In this document: in pieces, positions 24,869 to 36,886 of the stretch
Layout: the number at the start of each line of letters is the position of its first letter
How positions within the stretch are numbered: the first letter of the stretch is position 1
Assembly (NCBI GenBank): GCA_024305745.1
Contig: JAHRBS010000004.1
Span: 2,294,001 to 2,358,000, forward strand
Source: Polyporus tsugae
Taxonomy: Eukaryota; Basidiomycota; Agaricomycetes; Polyporales; Polyporaceae
Direction of reading: 5' to 3'
Length of the DNA: 64,000 nucleotides
Made by a program: the position numbers and the translations under genes
Notes under the pieces: generated by a model
What the model was told of the DNA's origin: nothing
The model's database searches: none
What the model saw: only the letters and a program-made list of their open reading frames with translations

Positions 24869-25763
24869 GGTAGAAGAGTGAAAGAGTCGGCCTAGCAGAA
24901 GTCCATGAAACAAATAAAGATAGAGGTCCAGAGGATCAAGGAAGAGAAAGTGGAATAGTGTCAGAGTTGTTTCTGGCGCAAGACGTCGAGGAGAGCCGCA
25001 ATTCAGATCAGGCAACTTTTGCAACCATGATGGTTACATAACCTCCGATAATCACGTGCATGGGGCTCAAGACGGCGTTGCGCCACTGCCAGTGCCATTG
25101 GTTGCGCCTTGCTACGCGCTGCCGCTCGTCCACAGGAAACGGATGCGCGATACAGACAATTGGTCCACGGTGTTGGACACCTGGATATGCACTTCACCGA
25201 TGGGGAACTTTGGGGTGTTCAAGCCCTTTTCCCGATGGAATAAGTAAGGTCATGGTGACCATCTCACGTCCGCGTTTATCCGGTTTTACTCACCATTGTC
25301 AGCCTATGTTAATTATGTACTTGGAAGAAGAAGTTGGATGTCGGGTCGTGCGTACCATCCGCGCCTCCAACGTGTTCGCACTCACAGCAGCTCCCAACGC
25401 ACCCTGCGCTGTGAAGAAAGCCTGGAATCGTGGCTAGAAGACATCCGGCGGGCACTGTCGTCGCCTTGTCGTCGCCATCGGCTGCTTGCTTCTCCTTCTA
25501 TCAGGTATGCAACATGCTGCTCCGGTATGCTACAGTTTCATGGTCCTATTTGGGTGGTGAATTTGTGACTTTGCCAGCTAACCCATCTTCCTTTCTTCCA
25601 TGCAGTGCCACTTCTCTGGTTGCAAGATACCTTCCGGATAGACGAATGACTGCGCGTAGTTCTTGCCAGAACTGCCTCACCCTCCCTCGCCTCTTCTGGA
25701 AACAACAACCTTGCAATTCCGGACACTTTGGCTTACGGGGTCGCGCCTCACTTCCGTTCCCCG
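24869..25763. other. Intergenic region, no gene seen
   Basis: About 0.9 kb. Contains the PRS promoter on the minus side and what would have been the promoter of the oxidoreductase pseudogene on the plus side. Short overlapping open frames show no conserved motif. Confidence 0.5.
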
Positions 25764-27866
25764 ATGCCCGTGATGAACCTTGTTCATCTTCTCATGCTCA
25801 TCTACCTCGAGGTCCTCGCGCTCTTCAGTTCCTTTGTTACCGGGCTCGAGGCGCCCTCCTCGTCCGGCTGCCGTTGTCTGTTCAGGGATGCCTGTTGGGC
25901 AAACGCGACCGAGTTCTCCCGCCTGCAAGAACAGCTCTCACAACCTCTCCTCCATCCACTCCCTCCGGCCTCCCCATGCTATCTGCTCTCTGACCCGTCC
26001 GGCGACTGCGATGAAGTCCATTGGCTCTGGGCGAATGCGTTGTTCAGAGCGACCCAGCCTGGGGCCATGCAGGGTTCCCACCTTCGAGACGTTCGTGTTC
26101 AAGAACGGGATGATCAGCGCCTGTTACAACAACACTTCGCTTGACGTCCCCTGCGAGCAGGGCAGCGTGCCCGGCGTCGGCGTCGACGCGCGCGGCGACG
26201 CAGACATCCAGGCAACTGTCAAGTTCGCAGCCGCGCATAATCTCCGGGTCGTCGTCAAGAGTACCGGGTAAGCGGTAGCCATCCGCCCTCGCATATACAT
26301 TCCTCGCCTGCCTTCTTGATGATTCTGATGATGCGCCCGCAGGCATGACCTTTCTGGACGGAGCACGGCGCGGGGTTCTTTCGTTATCTGGACGCACAAC
26401 CTCAACGACATCACATTTCACGACACCTTTACCCCCTACCGGCGCACCTAGGTCGGAGACACATGACAACGGTCAGGCGCAACCCTGCCTGCGCGATCCA
26501 GCCCGTGGCTAATTGTTTGTTACGCAGCCATTAATTACGCTTGGCGTTGGCGTTCAATGGCAAGAAGCATACGAAGCCGTCAACGCGAGAAATCGGGTCT
26601 TAGTCGGGGGGGCTGTAGGCGCCGCGGGGGGGGGGGGGGCTAGATACTCGGTGGCGGCCACAACAATGCACTTTCGCCGACGTTTGGGTTAGGTGAGTGT
26701 CTACGTCGTCGGTCCGGCTCAGACGGTATTCACGCGAATGTCACGCGAATGTCAGGTGTGGATAATGTACTGCAGTTCACGATGATCAGCTCGAACGGGA
26801 CGAGCGTCGTCGTCAATGCGCATCAGCACCCGGATCTGTTCTTCGCTCTCAGAGGCGGCGGTGGCGGGACATACGGCGTCGTCACCTCGGTCACGTATCA
26901 GACACACGAAAACCTCCCCCTCATCACCGCTGTCTTCTCGGCGTCCACGAACAGCGCCTTGCCGTCTTCCTCTCTGCAAAGCCTCTTCATGGAACTGGTG
27001 AAGGAACAATCCAGGTTGTCAGATGACGGCTGGGCTGGCTTCGTGGCGCTCGCGCCTGACGCGACCAGCGGCACCCTAAGCCTCTCAGACACATACGTCC
27101 TAGTCAACGGAACGCAGTCGGCAGCAGATGCCAGCAGGCAGCCTTTCTTCGCGGCCGCGCAAAACTTCGCGGCCAACAGCTCGGACGCCCTCGTCATCCA
27201 GTCTGCGCTGACGACTCCAGTCGAGTCGTTTTCTGACTGGCTCGCGACGTTCTTCCCCTCCGGCTTCGGGAACGCTGGAACGAACGGCGCCGTCGGCTCC
27301 TGGCTCCTCCCGCGCGACGTCATCCAGAACAAGCCAGAACTCGTCGCGGACACACTAGTCCCGCTCCCTGGTTTAGTCATGCTGTGAGCCCACGACGCCG
27401 AAAACTTCTGAGTCCTAGCCTGTCCTAGCCTGTCCTAGCTGCGATCTCTGACGTCTTGCATCTAAGTTATCTATTTCTCCACTCTCCAGGCTAGTTGGGG
27501 GTGGTGCAGTCTCAGCCGTGGATCCCGTCGCGATGGGGCTGAACCCTGCCTGGCCGCCGCTGGCGGGCCGCCCTCGTGCACACCATTTTCTCCACGAGCT
27601 GGGCAGAAGGCACCCCAAGCGATGTCATAAACTCTATTATGGACGAGGTGAAGCAGAACATGACCACTCTGCGAGCCCTCGCACCCCACTCCGGCGCGTA
27701 CTTCAACTAGCTCATGTCCTGCGTCCAGTCGCACTGACATTGAATGTCTTGCTAGGCTTCCCTCGTCGAGCCCCACCCTTTGCAGGCCTTCTTCGGGGAC
27801 CACCACGTCCAGCTGCGGCAGATCAAGGCGATCTATGATCCTATCGACTGGTCCGGGAAGGGATAG
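25764..27866 (+). pseudogene. Decayed FAD-linked oxidoreductase (isoamyl-alcohol-oxidase-like, PCMH-type FAD domain)
   Basis: Homology runs along the whole length. A hydrophobic secretion-type leader starts at 25764, then CRCLFRDACWANATEFSRL and a PPASPCYLLSDPSGDC block. The FAD domain has QGSVPGVGVDARGDADIQATV, LRVVVKSTG and GRSTARGSFVIWTHNLNDI. Then come ITLGVGVQWQEAYEAV, ILGGGHNNALSPTFG and DNVLQFTMISSNG, with ALRGGGGGTYGVVTSVTY, and finally the C-terminal FFGDHH...IKAIYDPIDW. Lesions visible: a one-base frame change at about 26070-26085; an extra C in ACCCCC (26431-26436); an expanded run of 14 G (26626-26639) with loss of nearby conserved residues; an amber TAG at 26641-26643 where the family has Trp before ILGGGH; about 10 nt inserted near 27550; and TAG at 27708-27710. 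No joined product is expected. A live family member would oxidise alcohols or sugars using covalent FAD. Confidence 0.88.
26626..26639 (+). repeat. Homopolymer run of 14 G
   Basis: Fourteen consecutive G inside the FAD-domain pseudogene, at the place where the conserved Gly-rich segment before ILGGGH should be. It is a likely slippage site and is followed directly by C and the amber codon. Confidence 0.9.
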
Positions 27867-28545
27867 GTTCGGATGAGTGGGACACTGATCTTGTATGTAA
27901 ATGTTGGCGATGTTGTATCTTGTATCTTGTACAGTTGTATGGGCGGGAAACAAACACAACAGGTTGGATTGCGACGTTTGACGGACATAAGCAGACATTC
28001 GAGCACTACGCTACAAAACTACAGGTGACGTACGCGACTGGGGAACTGCGACAACTGAATGAAATATAAGGAATGGAAACAACGGTGGTGGAGTAATCTG
28101 GGAAAGGAAGACGCACGAAAGCCGTGTTAGTCTGGGGAATCTGGGGGTGATAACGGAGAAAAGAGTGTGGTGAGAGTGAGATCGAGGGCTAGTTGAGGGG
28201 TAGAGACAAGACAAGGAAACCGGTGGTAGGGAACGCGAGCCACAGCTGACCTATGGCGGTAAAGGTATCGGAGCAAAGGAGACAGGGAAAGAGAGCGAGA
28301 GGATAGGCAAGGTGAGAGACACGAAAGGGGTTACACCGTGGCTGCACTGTCCATGTACTTCAGCAGATGCGGGGAGTTTGGTTTGTGTGTATGAGGTAGG
28401 AAGGGGGAGGGAAGAATGAACATGCGATATGCGACGATGGACAGACAAAACCAATACTATGACTAACCATATCAATACACGAAATGAGAGCGCACTGCTC
28501 AAATACCATCAACATTATCTAGGACCGGTACTGTTAATGACTACT
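27867..28545. other. Intergenic region, no gene seen
   Basis: About 0.7 kb between the oxidoreductase pseudogene and the DCP2 stop codon. The plus strand is purine-rich over 28020-28450. It probably contains the DCP2 3' UTR. Confidence 0.5.
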
Positions 28546-30918
28546 TCACGCCCGGAAGCCGCGAGTCGGGGTGTTAAGAATAGATAGTAGCTGAGCGTTG
28601 TTGGAGGATCGGATAACATTATTATGAGCTGCAATAGACAGATGAGGAATGGAAAAGTTGGTCGCATCACGAATGGACTTACCAATATGAGGTGCAGGGT
28701 AGTGGGGAGGGAGAGAACGGAGGGGGCTAGTGGATGCTTGGAGCGGTACAGGATAGAGAGGTGGAGGAGCGAAGGAAGATACAGCGCCATTGCGAGGACC
28801 GTTGAGCGGCAGCAAAGCGCGCAGTTGATGCTCGTTCATGCTCTGGCGGGGAACAGCAGCAGGGGCGAAAAAAGGGGCGTGGTATGCGTGGCTGGTCCTG
28901 GGGCGAGCCACGAAAGCATCGGGAACCTGCGTCCGGTACGAGGGATAGTGCCCCATCGGGAGTGGCATGTGGGGAGCAGGAGAGGAATAGAGGACCGACC
29001 GGTCAAGCTGGGGCGGAGGGACAGAAGGCGGTGGCAGAGGCACATAGGCAGGATGAGGATGCATCGCCATGGGTGAACGATGACCCATACGAGATGTAGC
29101 TCGGTCGGATTCTTGAGCGACGCTTTCCAGGATAGAGATGTACCGCATCTCCTTGGTGATGTTGCGAGCGTGTGAAAGGTAGGGCGAGATGTCAGCTGTT
29201 GAGCCACGGCGCGCGTGGCCAGCACTACCTGCAGCGCTGAGCGAGGGGGAGTTGGCAGACGGTGCAATAGGGGCGGGTCCAGTTTGCGGGGGAGGGCGCT
29301 CCTGCGAGTGGGGCGAGGTAGCAGGAGATGATGCAACGTGAGAGGGAGTAGACAACTTGGCCGGGGCATGAGCAGACCAGTCGGGACTCGCGGAAGGCAG
29401 AGCAGGTGCAGGGTAACGAGGAGACGATGCAGGTGCAGGCGCAGTCTCAACCGGCGTCGACTGAACCTTGGTGGTATCATCCAAAGCGACAGGCGCGGCC
29501 GAGCGCACGAGTGCGTTGAGGAGTCCAGCCAAATGAGAGTCTCCGGTGTCCAAAGTGGCGGTGGCGACCTGTCGAGCTGGGTCGGGGGTGGCAGTGCTGA
29601 TGGTCGACTCAAACGTCGAGTCATGAACGCGAGCAGCACTGTACTGGGGGGAAGGCGTATGAGGCTCCGCAGACGACGCCTGAGAGCTGAGCTCCTGAGC
29701 ATTCTGGTCGTGCGCAGCAACACCATCCTCCTCACTGGAAGAGTGGGGCTCTTCCTTGACTTCCTGTACAGAAGGTTTGTGGACTTTGCGTGGAAAGTTG
29801 TGAGGCTTGCGGTCGTGAATGAAAGCTTTGAGAGGTCTGCCCAGGGATCAGCCGCCGAAGACGTTGCATCTATGCCACAAACATACCCAATGAACGGTGA
29901 GATGAGATAGAACTTGCCAGGCGCAGGCCTGTTGCGCTTCCACGTTGGGAGATCACACAATCGGAACCATTCGATTTTCTGATCGGGCTTCAGATCAGTG
30001 TTTTTTAACGTGTCAAAAAACCACACCCACGCTGATCTCCTTCCTCGTCTTGGTCTTGAATGGAAAGTCTTCCGGTACTCCCGGTACTATATACAAAGAG
30101 ATTGACTGCTCCTTAATGGACATCTGAAGAACGTTTTCGGGAACGAGCTGGTCCTCCAAGTCGTACCCGGTCTCTTCGAGTACCTGGGGAACGGCGGAAG
30201 CATGAACGGAGCGCCACTGGGGGCACAATAGAATCGACGCACCTCACGAATGGCACATCGATACTTCGGCTCCTGCTCATTAATTTTGCCCTTGGGAAAA
30301 CCCCATCCTGCTGATGACTTCCAGCCCTTCACAAGGACGACCTGCGGTAGGGTGGAATTCCTTACGTAAGCGAGAGAATCGCGAGCATTTTGCTGGAGCT
30401 GACCTTATCCCAGGTGTTGTTGAGCATGATGGCGCCACAGACTGGAACGCGGGTCTTGTATTTCATGAAGGAATCGAAGGTGCGGTCATGATCCTCTGCC
30501 CAGTGTGTGAGGAGAGGGCATGCGCGGAAGAGGGCTTCGGAGAAGGTCTTGAGCGTATATGAGGGGAACTTGGAGGGGTTTTGCTCGCGGATGAAGTCCT
30601 CGTAGTACCAATGACTGATAAAAGCCGTTCAACAGACGAGCGAGGATGGATGAATGGCAACACTGACGCTTGTTCGACCTGGAAGCAAACTCGCGCGACT
30701 GATGCGAGCTCCTCCTCAGGGAGGTTCAGGATGAAACGACTGATAACATTCAGGGATGTGCTGTGTGATGCATGACGAGTGGTGGAAACACACCTGGACA
30801 AATCCTCCAGAACCTCGTCTCGACTGAGATCCGAGTACTGGACGGAGGCATATGCGTGTGATGATGAGGCTTGCGCGGCCGCGCAAAGCTCTGGCGATGA
30901 GGATGATGAGGAAGCCAT
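28546..30918 (-). CDS. DCP2: mRNA-decapping enzyme DCP2 (Nudix hydrolase)
   Basis: DCP2 removes the 5' cap from mRNA in P-bodies with Dcp1. Exons 30918-30794, 30739-30668, 30614-30404, 30341-30243, 30183-30031, 29978-29887, 29836-28683, 28628-28546 give 662 residues. The N-terminal regulatory domain is clear: SRFILNLPEEELASVARVCF, QAHWYYEDFIREQNP and RVPVCGAIMLN. The Nudix box reads GWGFPKGKINEQEPKYRCA followed by IREVLEETGYD, with the catalytic Glu cluster present. Box B is IEWFRLCDLPTWKR. A disordered Pro/Ser-rich C-terminal half of about 400 residues contains leucine-rich short motifs, HLAGLLNALV and NAQLLSILN, like the helical motifs that bind Edc3. The last intron (54 nt) is itself open and in frame, so retention would add 18 residues. 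Divergent from the TPR-MYND pair. Confidence 0.96.
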
Positions 30919-31216
30919 GTTGAGTGGCGAAAAGGAGAGGGAGAGGGATGAGGGGCGATATATAAGAAGGAACGGGACAGAGGGCGAGTATGTGGGCAGA
31001 GAGACTGTGGTGGTGGTGGCTGGAGAATGAACGCCTGCAGAGCCGAGGGCGGTTGGCTCCCTTGGCGCCGCCACAAAAGAAACAGGTGCATACAACTACA
31101 ACTCACTCCCTCTCGGCGTCTGTATAAGTCTCGGACTTGTTTGGTCCGAAGCTTGCCATCTCCGCCTTCCGCCTTTACAACCATCGTCTCACCTTCTATC
31201 TCCGTGTGCGTCCGAC
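30919..31216. promoter_or_regulatory. Divergent promoter region of DCP2 and TPR-MYND gene 1
   Basis: 298 bp between two diverging start codons. A TATATAAG lies at about 30958-30965. No binding site can be assigned with confidence. Confidence 0.4.
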
Positions 31217-31974
31217 ATGGCCTTCTACACCAATTTCAATGTCAACCCCACCGATGCGCAAGTCACCAGCCTAACCGACAGTGTCGAGCCAACAACCAAG
31301 CTTTGCGTCTCGAGAGACAGGGGGATTTCGCAGGTGCGGAGCTCAAGCACCTCGAAGCCATTCGGGGCAAAGAGGCGGGCGTGGGCACAGACCATATCAC
31401 CACAGCGGTGTCTTACAATGGCCTGGGTGAGCTCTACCTCAAGATGGAACAGCTCGACAAAGCGGAGGTATACCTCAACAAGGCTTTGCGCGTGCGCGAG
31501 CACTTGGGTCCCGCGTCCGACCTCGCAATGACCCGCGACGACTTAGGGAGGCTGTTTGAGATGAAGGGCGAGTTGCAAACCGTCCAGGAGATCCGTTTGA
31601 AGGGCGCACCCGACAACATTGCCTGCGGCAACTTCAGCGTGAGTTCTTGCGTTTTCCTTACGTTTCCACAGATGCTCACCCTGATTTGTGTCTTCAGTGC
31701 TCGAAGCTCCAGAACTCTTTGAGTAACTTGTCCAAGTGTTCTGTGTGCAAGGTAAGCCCTTGACCATCTCATGCTGAGTGCCTGCAGATGCTCACTCGCG
31801 TTTCAGGCGGTGTTCTACTGTTCGCAATCCTGCCAGGTGAGTCTGCCCTTTGTTTAGTCCCCTTTGTTTGCAGGTTGCCGATTAACGCGAATGCAGCAAG
31901 CAGACTGGAAGCGGCACAAGAAGTATTGTCGTCGCACTGAGGGCGGCGTCAGCAAGGAGATTTCACCACTTTGA
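31217..31974 (+). CDS. TPR-MYND protein, tandem copy 1 (frameshift near the N-terminus)
   Basis: Exons 31217-31638, 31698-31751, 31807-31836, 31897-31974. The body carries TPR-like repeats (GDFAGAELKHLEAIRGKE, SYNGLGELYLKMEQLDKAE, LGRLFEMKGELQ) and ends in a MYND-type zinc finger: Cys pair, then KCSVCKAVFYCSQSCQ and DWKRHKKYC. MYND fingers bind short Pro-rich peptides. The start frame gives MAFYTNFNVNPTDAQVTSLT, clearly aligned with copy 2, but the TPR frame is entered only if one base is added near 31285-31290 (GAGCC instead of GAGGCC). Without it the product stops early. A 41-nt intron ending CCTAACCGACAG is an alternative. With one base added the length is 194 residues, close to copy 2. 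The base may be a sequencing error or a true mutation. Confidence 0.75.
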
Positions 31975-32358
31975 GGTAAGCTCGTCGGCCCGTGGCGAGC
32001 CAACCCCTTTGCCTTGCAAGTTATTACTCCGATCAAGAGTCGGTTACAGTGATCTTGGACTTTTTTGCGTCGATTTGGACAGTGTCTAGAGGCCATATGT
32101 ATCTTAGTTTTTCAGTCAGTCGTGATCAGTACAACATTCTTCCGGAACAGCATAACCTTGACTTGTGCAAAAGCGCCATCCATGGAAGAGCGACTCGAGG
32201 GAACGGCATCCATATTTGTCTCCAGCCACCGCGGCAGCCGAGTCCGTCACCCGCTATGGCTGGCTTGTTCGGATACCCATGGTTGGCCTCAGGGTGATAC
32301 TCTAAGTGCGCCCCCACCTCTCTTACACTCACCAGCACTCGTGCCTAGCCATCATATC
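31975..32358. other. Spacer between the TPR-MYND paralogues
   Basis: 384 bp. Holds the terminator of copy 1 and the promoter of copy 2. No gene seen. Confidence 0.5.
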
Positions 32359-33139
32359 ATGCCATCCGCCGTGAACACCACCATCGACCCGGCTGTCGCA
32401 ACCGCCCTTGGCGTCGGCAAGGGTGCAGAGCTCAACAGCCAGGCGTACCTGAAGCAGTGCTCTGGCGACCTGAAGGGGGCCGAACGCGCGTATCTGGAGG
32501 CCATAAAGGTCAGGGAGGAGGGCCTCGGTACGGAGCACCACCTCACCGCCATCTCCTACAACGGGCTCGGGGAGCTCTACATGGCGATGGCGCAGTTGGA
32601 CAAGGCGGAGGAGTACCTCAACAGGGCCCTGGCGATCCGCGTCAAGAAGGGTTTCCCAGAAGAGCTCGCCGTCACCAGGGACAACTTGGGGAGGCTGTTC
32701 GAGATGAAGGGCGACCTCCAGGCGGCGGCAGACATTCGTCGTCAGGGCGGCCCGGACAATGTGGCTTGCAGCAACCATAGCGGCGTGAGTGCACTCTCTC
32801 GTACTCCCTCTCGTTGTCCCCCTGGATGCTGATCGATTCATGCTTTCAGTGTATCAAGTTCTCGAACAGCTTGACTGATTTGTTGCAGTGCAGCATGTGC
32901 AAGGTACGTACCGTGTCTGTTCATTATGCCTGTGGGCAGAACTTAGACCTTGAACGTTACAAATCCAGGCTACGCTTTACTGCTCCGATTCATGCAGGGT
33001 GAGCATCTTTGATAGGTATAGCAACGATGTCGTACTCACTCCATTGCAGGACGCGGACTGGACCCGACACAAGCAGTACTGTCGCCGTGATAGCACTTCC
33101 CAACCAACCACCCCACATATGACATCGAGCATGGCCTGA
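32359..33139 (+). CDS. TPR-MYND protein, tandem copy 2 (intact)
   Basis: Exons 32359-32784, 32850-32903, 32969-32998, 33050-33139 total 600 nt, 199 residues. The four-exon plan is identical to copy 1, with internal exons of exactly 54 and 30 nt in both. TPR part: GDLKGAERAYLEAIKVREE, SYNGLGELYMAMAQLDKAE, EYLNRALAIR, LGRLFEMKGDLQAAADI. MYND part: CSNHSGC, then QCSMCKATLYCSDSCRDAD and WTRHKQYCRR, followed by a short Ser/Thr-rich end. The family is a small cytosolic adaptor type common in Agaricomycetes; partners are unknown. Confidence 0.88.
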
Positions 33140-33870
33140 TTCGTGGTCAGTTCAACTTTCACTTGGGTGATTGCATCACCCGACTGATTCATCGTCTGCT
33201 AATAATCGCTTCCGCGTTGTAGTAGGCGGCTTGTCAGTAGTGTTCGTGGTCTAGTAGGAGATGCCAGTAGTACTAGGACCCCGCTTTTGCAGACGACACC
33301 CCTGTGGAATTCTTCGCTTCAGTTTGGTTGTGTGAAGGGAATAATAACACACCTTCCTTTTGAAACATTGTCCGGATCTTGCACGGGGGATGCAGAGAGG
33401 AAAGAGCTGTTGTGGTCGCAGCATTTGCAATAACTTGAATGTCCCGGCGTCGCTGAGCCACAGACGCGTCGCGTTCGTCACGGTTGTGTCGCGCGTCCGT
33501 CACAGGGCCCACGTGGGTGTGAGTGACGTCAGGGCGCTCAATTGATCGAGCGGTGAGAGTTGACTGCAGCTGTGACGACGACGGCCGACGTTCGTTTTCG
33601 TTCTCCTGACTCCGTCCTTAAGCTTGTGTCGTCCTAGGCCTGGGGCGTCGCAAATAACTCATGAACACATCTGCTTTTGAAGAGCCCGTACTGCTTTCCC
33701 ATAGCGCCACTGTCTGGACACCGCGATAGTCCTACTGGAATTAGGCCGCTTAGGCTGCGCAGACCAAATATCAACACGACATCCCGACCTGACATCCTGC
33801 TGTTTCTGTTTGTCTCTATCCGTTTTCTTTGTATCCATTCAGCTTCTGCACGACCATCCAATAGGCCGCA
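33140..33870. other. Intergenic region, no gene seen
   Basis: 731 bp upstream of the GRAM-domain gene. Pyrimidine-rich leader just before the start codon; no conserved open frame. Confidence 0.5.
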
Positions 33871-36585
33871 ATGAGCGGTAACGGTGACTATGATGCAGGA
33901 CGTCTGCGCCCTCCAGTCCATCCGACACGGTCTTCTGCGGCACACTCGCCACCCTGCCCTCCTGCCAATTCCGCATCGCGCCCCCCTATTCACCCTTCTC
34001 ACCCTTCTGCCTACCTTTCTACTGCCAGCTCGAGCCCCAATCTGCCACCCGTTCCACCCCCTCACCCAAGCCCAAGGTTATCGCCCACACTCTCTCCACC
34101 TTCCACTGGTGCGAGTCCCAAGATTTCCCCCCTTCCAACTCAGCTGCAACCCTCTGGCTTCAATATCGACTCATCTCCGTCCGAGCGACCTATTCCCCAG
34201 CCCCCCTCCCTCCCTCCCAGGCGCAGCCCGCCAGTGCCATCCGTCACGGCCTCGTCTGGGCTCCCACCTCCTGCTCAGCATATAGTAGTCGAAGCAGACC
34301 AGGGTTCGGACACCGAGGTCGAGGTCCCCACCGCCGCCCCACCTCCATCCGGCCTCGGCGCTGGTCCATCCACGGAGACCTTGAGCTCTATCGGTTCGAA
34401 GGATGAGGAGGAGTTGTCAGAGGTCCAGCTGCGCGAGCTGTACGACGACGAGGAGATTGACAGGTTCTTGAAAGTGTTCTCCACGGTGAGTTCCCATATG
34501 GCGTCTGGCCGCCCTTCTGCAGAAATGGACTGAGAAAACGCTAGTATGTTCGGGAGGTCCGAACGACGCAGCCCGTCCAGGCCGGACCCACACATGCCGC
34601 GGATCCCACGTCTGTTGGTGCGCCGACGATTGCGGGGGAGGATGTTGCGCCACCGACTTCTGCTGGCGAGAGCCCAGTTGCGTCTCTGAAGACGAATTGG
34701 GATACGCCGCTGTCGGAAAGGATTGCAGTGGCGAGTTCTTTCACCCAGTCGCAGGATGTCATACTCAAGGGGCCGTCACTAGGAGCTTGTCGTTCCTCTG
34801 CTGCCTGCGCCTCGCGCTCCGCCGCCCGACTTCTCTCTAGGAAGGCTGAAGCAGACTGCGTCGCGGCTCTTTGTCGCTCTCGAACCAATGTATAGTCAGA
34901 TCGCCGTCCCATTGCTTAAGCTGGCCACATGGCGGGATACGAAGAGGAGCTTCGGATACTGTGCTGTTCGTGGCTCCTGGCAGCTCAGGATATGAGACCG
35001 TTCGCTGACCAAGCTTTCAGCTGTACTGGATCCTTTGGTATCACGGCCTGCTGTTCTCCGCATGCGCTTTGGGTCTCCTGTACGAGCTTCTCCGCCGGAA
35101 GCTTCATCCCTACCCAAGTCTGGCTGAGCTCCGGGCGCATCGGCGTACAATCGACCGTTCGCAAGCGTTCGGCGCACTACTCGCCACACGGTTGTCTGCT
35201 GCTCCCGCTTTGGGTCTGCAGGACGTCTGGGGTATCTTTGGGGACTACAAGCGTTTGCGGAAGGTCAAGAAACCGAAGGAGGGCTCTGCAAAGAACGGAT
35301 CCGCTGGCGCAGGCGAGGACCCGATGAAGGGGGACGACGTTTCCGGCCCCCATAGCGTATCGTTCAACACTGGTGACACTGCGGAACAACAAGCAGAAGA
35401 AGAAGCTGATCTGAAACGTCTGGGCCTCTTCCTCTTGAACGAGGTAGCAGACCTCCTGGAACGTCTCAAGAAGTATGTCCGCCGAATCTGCAAACGACGC
35501 CCATCTAATCCTACTTTAGCATCTTCCTTTGGCGTGAGCCTACGGCTTCGGCGATCTGTGGCGCTGTGAGTGTCAGGCAGGGTGGGGAAGCGCATGTGGT
35601 CAATCGCTAACGAGCCCCCTAGGTCATGTTAGGCGGGTTCATTCTTGGTTTGCTGCCTGCTCGATATCTGGTGAGGCTTGTTGGGCTCCTCGTCGGAGGG
35701 ACCTTTTGGCACGTCATACCTATTATGGCAGCGATTCCCGAATCGGAAAGACGTCGGTACGTCCCCCCGAACGCACAGGAGCATGTGTCTGTACTGACCT
35801 TGCCCTGCCTTTAGTCTCCCGTCTCCGCTCTCTTTCGTCCCGAGCGACACTGAGTACGCTATGGAGCTAATCTCACAGCGCGTCGCTCGGGGACTGCCTG
35901 TCAAAGCGAGGCGGAAGAGACCCGGAACGCAGTCTTCCGACTCAAGCATGCCCGAAGCCGAGGATTCTCAGGGAAGCAGCTCATCTGTCGACTGGAAGAA
36001 GGTCGGAGAGCGGATCGCCTCGACGAAGGAGATGGCAGGCGATTTTAAGGGGCTCTTCCGTGAAGGGCAGGTCAGTAGCTTGCATGGAAACCTAAACCCG
36101 ATGACGCACGCTGACCGCGCTGTGCGCAGTGGAAGAAGACGGAGAACTGGAAAGCGCTCAATCCGCTGGCACCCAAGGTCGTAACATCGCAGAACGGGGA
36201 TGAGCCGCGCATCGAAACACAGAGTATGTCCACCTGGCCTTCTCCGCTTGCGCCGCATGCGAAGGGCGAGTTTCTGACGCCAACCGAACTTGCAGCGTTC
36301 CCGGCGACGATGAGATCACATGGGCCTGGTTTGATCACTTTGACGCCGACTTCGCTCTTCTTCACCTCTTTGCTGTCGCCGCAACCGGTGCTAACGGTTG
36401 AGTTGGCGGATATCACCGGTGTCAAGAAAATCACAATGACTAGGGGTCTCGAGGTCCGCTATTCGCACCAGTACGAACACGGCGCGGTAGAGGAAACAGA
36501 TGTCTCCTTCCAGCTCGTTGGTGCCCGCAGCGAGTTGTTCGCTCGTCTCGTGAGCTTGGGAGGGAAGAAGTGGGCGAAAATGTAG
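33871..36585 (+). CDS. GRAM-domain membrane protein, GRAMD4-like
   Basis: Exons 33871-34485, 34545-34734, 34841-34965, 35021-35472, 35520-35565, 35623-35756, 35815-36070, 36130-36223, 36296-36585 give 733 residues in frame. The first about 200 residues are Pro/Ser-rich and disordered. A central part has hydrophobic segments WILWYHGLLFSACALGLLY, then IFLWREPTASAICGAVMLGG with FILGLLPARYLVRLVGLLV, matching the paired membrane helices after the IFLW motif in GRAMD4. The C-terminal GRAM domain runs from TFPATMRSHGPGLITLTPTS to the end, with GLEVRYSHQYEHGAVEETD. GRAM domains bind phosphoinositides or contact-site membranes. The donor at 34735 (GTTCTT) is weak and the intron after it is 106 nt, so that junction is the least certain. 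Role inferred only from the family. Confidence 0.82.
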
Positions 36586-36886
36586 ATGCATGCAGTCTAC
36601 GTATGTCGTCTCGTGTACTGGTAAAGCACCTTCTCTTTCTGCTTCTCCGAATCTAATATCTTTCGATGACAGTACCAGGGCTTCTGTTGTACTTCGTATC
36701 GTGTGCAATTAGCTTCCTACTCGATATGATGCGTCTTCCAAGAATTTCCCCTAAGCTCGATAAGACTTTCGTTCTGTCGGTGTCGCATCATCAAAGGAGT
36801 GTTCTATTCGGAAGCGATGCTATAGGGCTAACTCGATTTGTCTGCCACCGTCTTTTCTTCTTACTCTCTCTTGCCTCCCATCCGCT
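36586..36886. other. Spacer upstream of REC8
   Basis: 301 bp between the GRAM stop and the REC8 start; ends in a pyrimidine-rich leader. No gene seen. Confidence 0.5.

Noticed and set aside
26749..27387. Longest intact open frame within the oxidoreductase region taken as a stand-alone gene
   Set aside because: It starts inside the FAD domain and ends before the conserved C-terminus; it is one exon of the decayed gene.
30958..31080. Start of TPR-MYND copy 1 at an upstream ATG (31027)
   Set aside because: The added sequence lies in the divergent promoter, has no similarity to copy 2, and the ATG at 31217 aligns with the copy 2 start.
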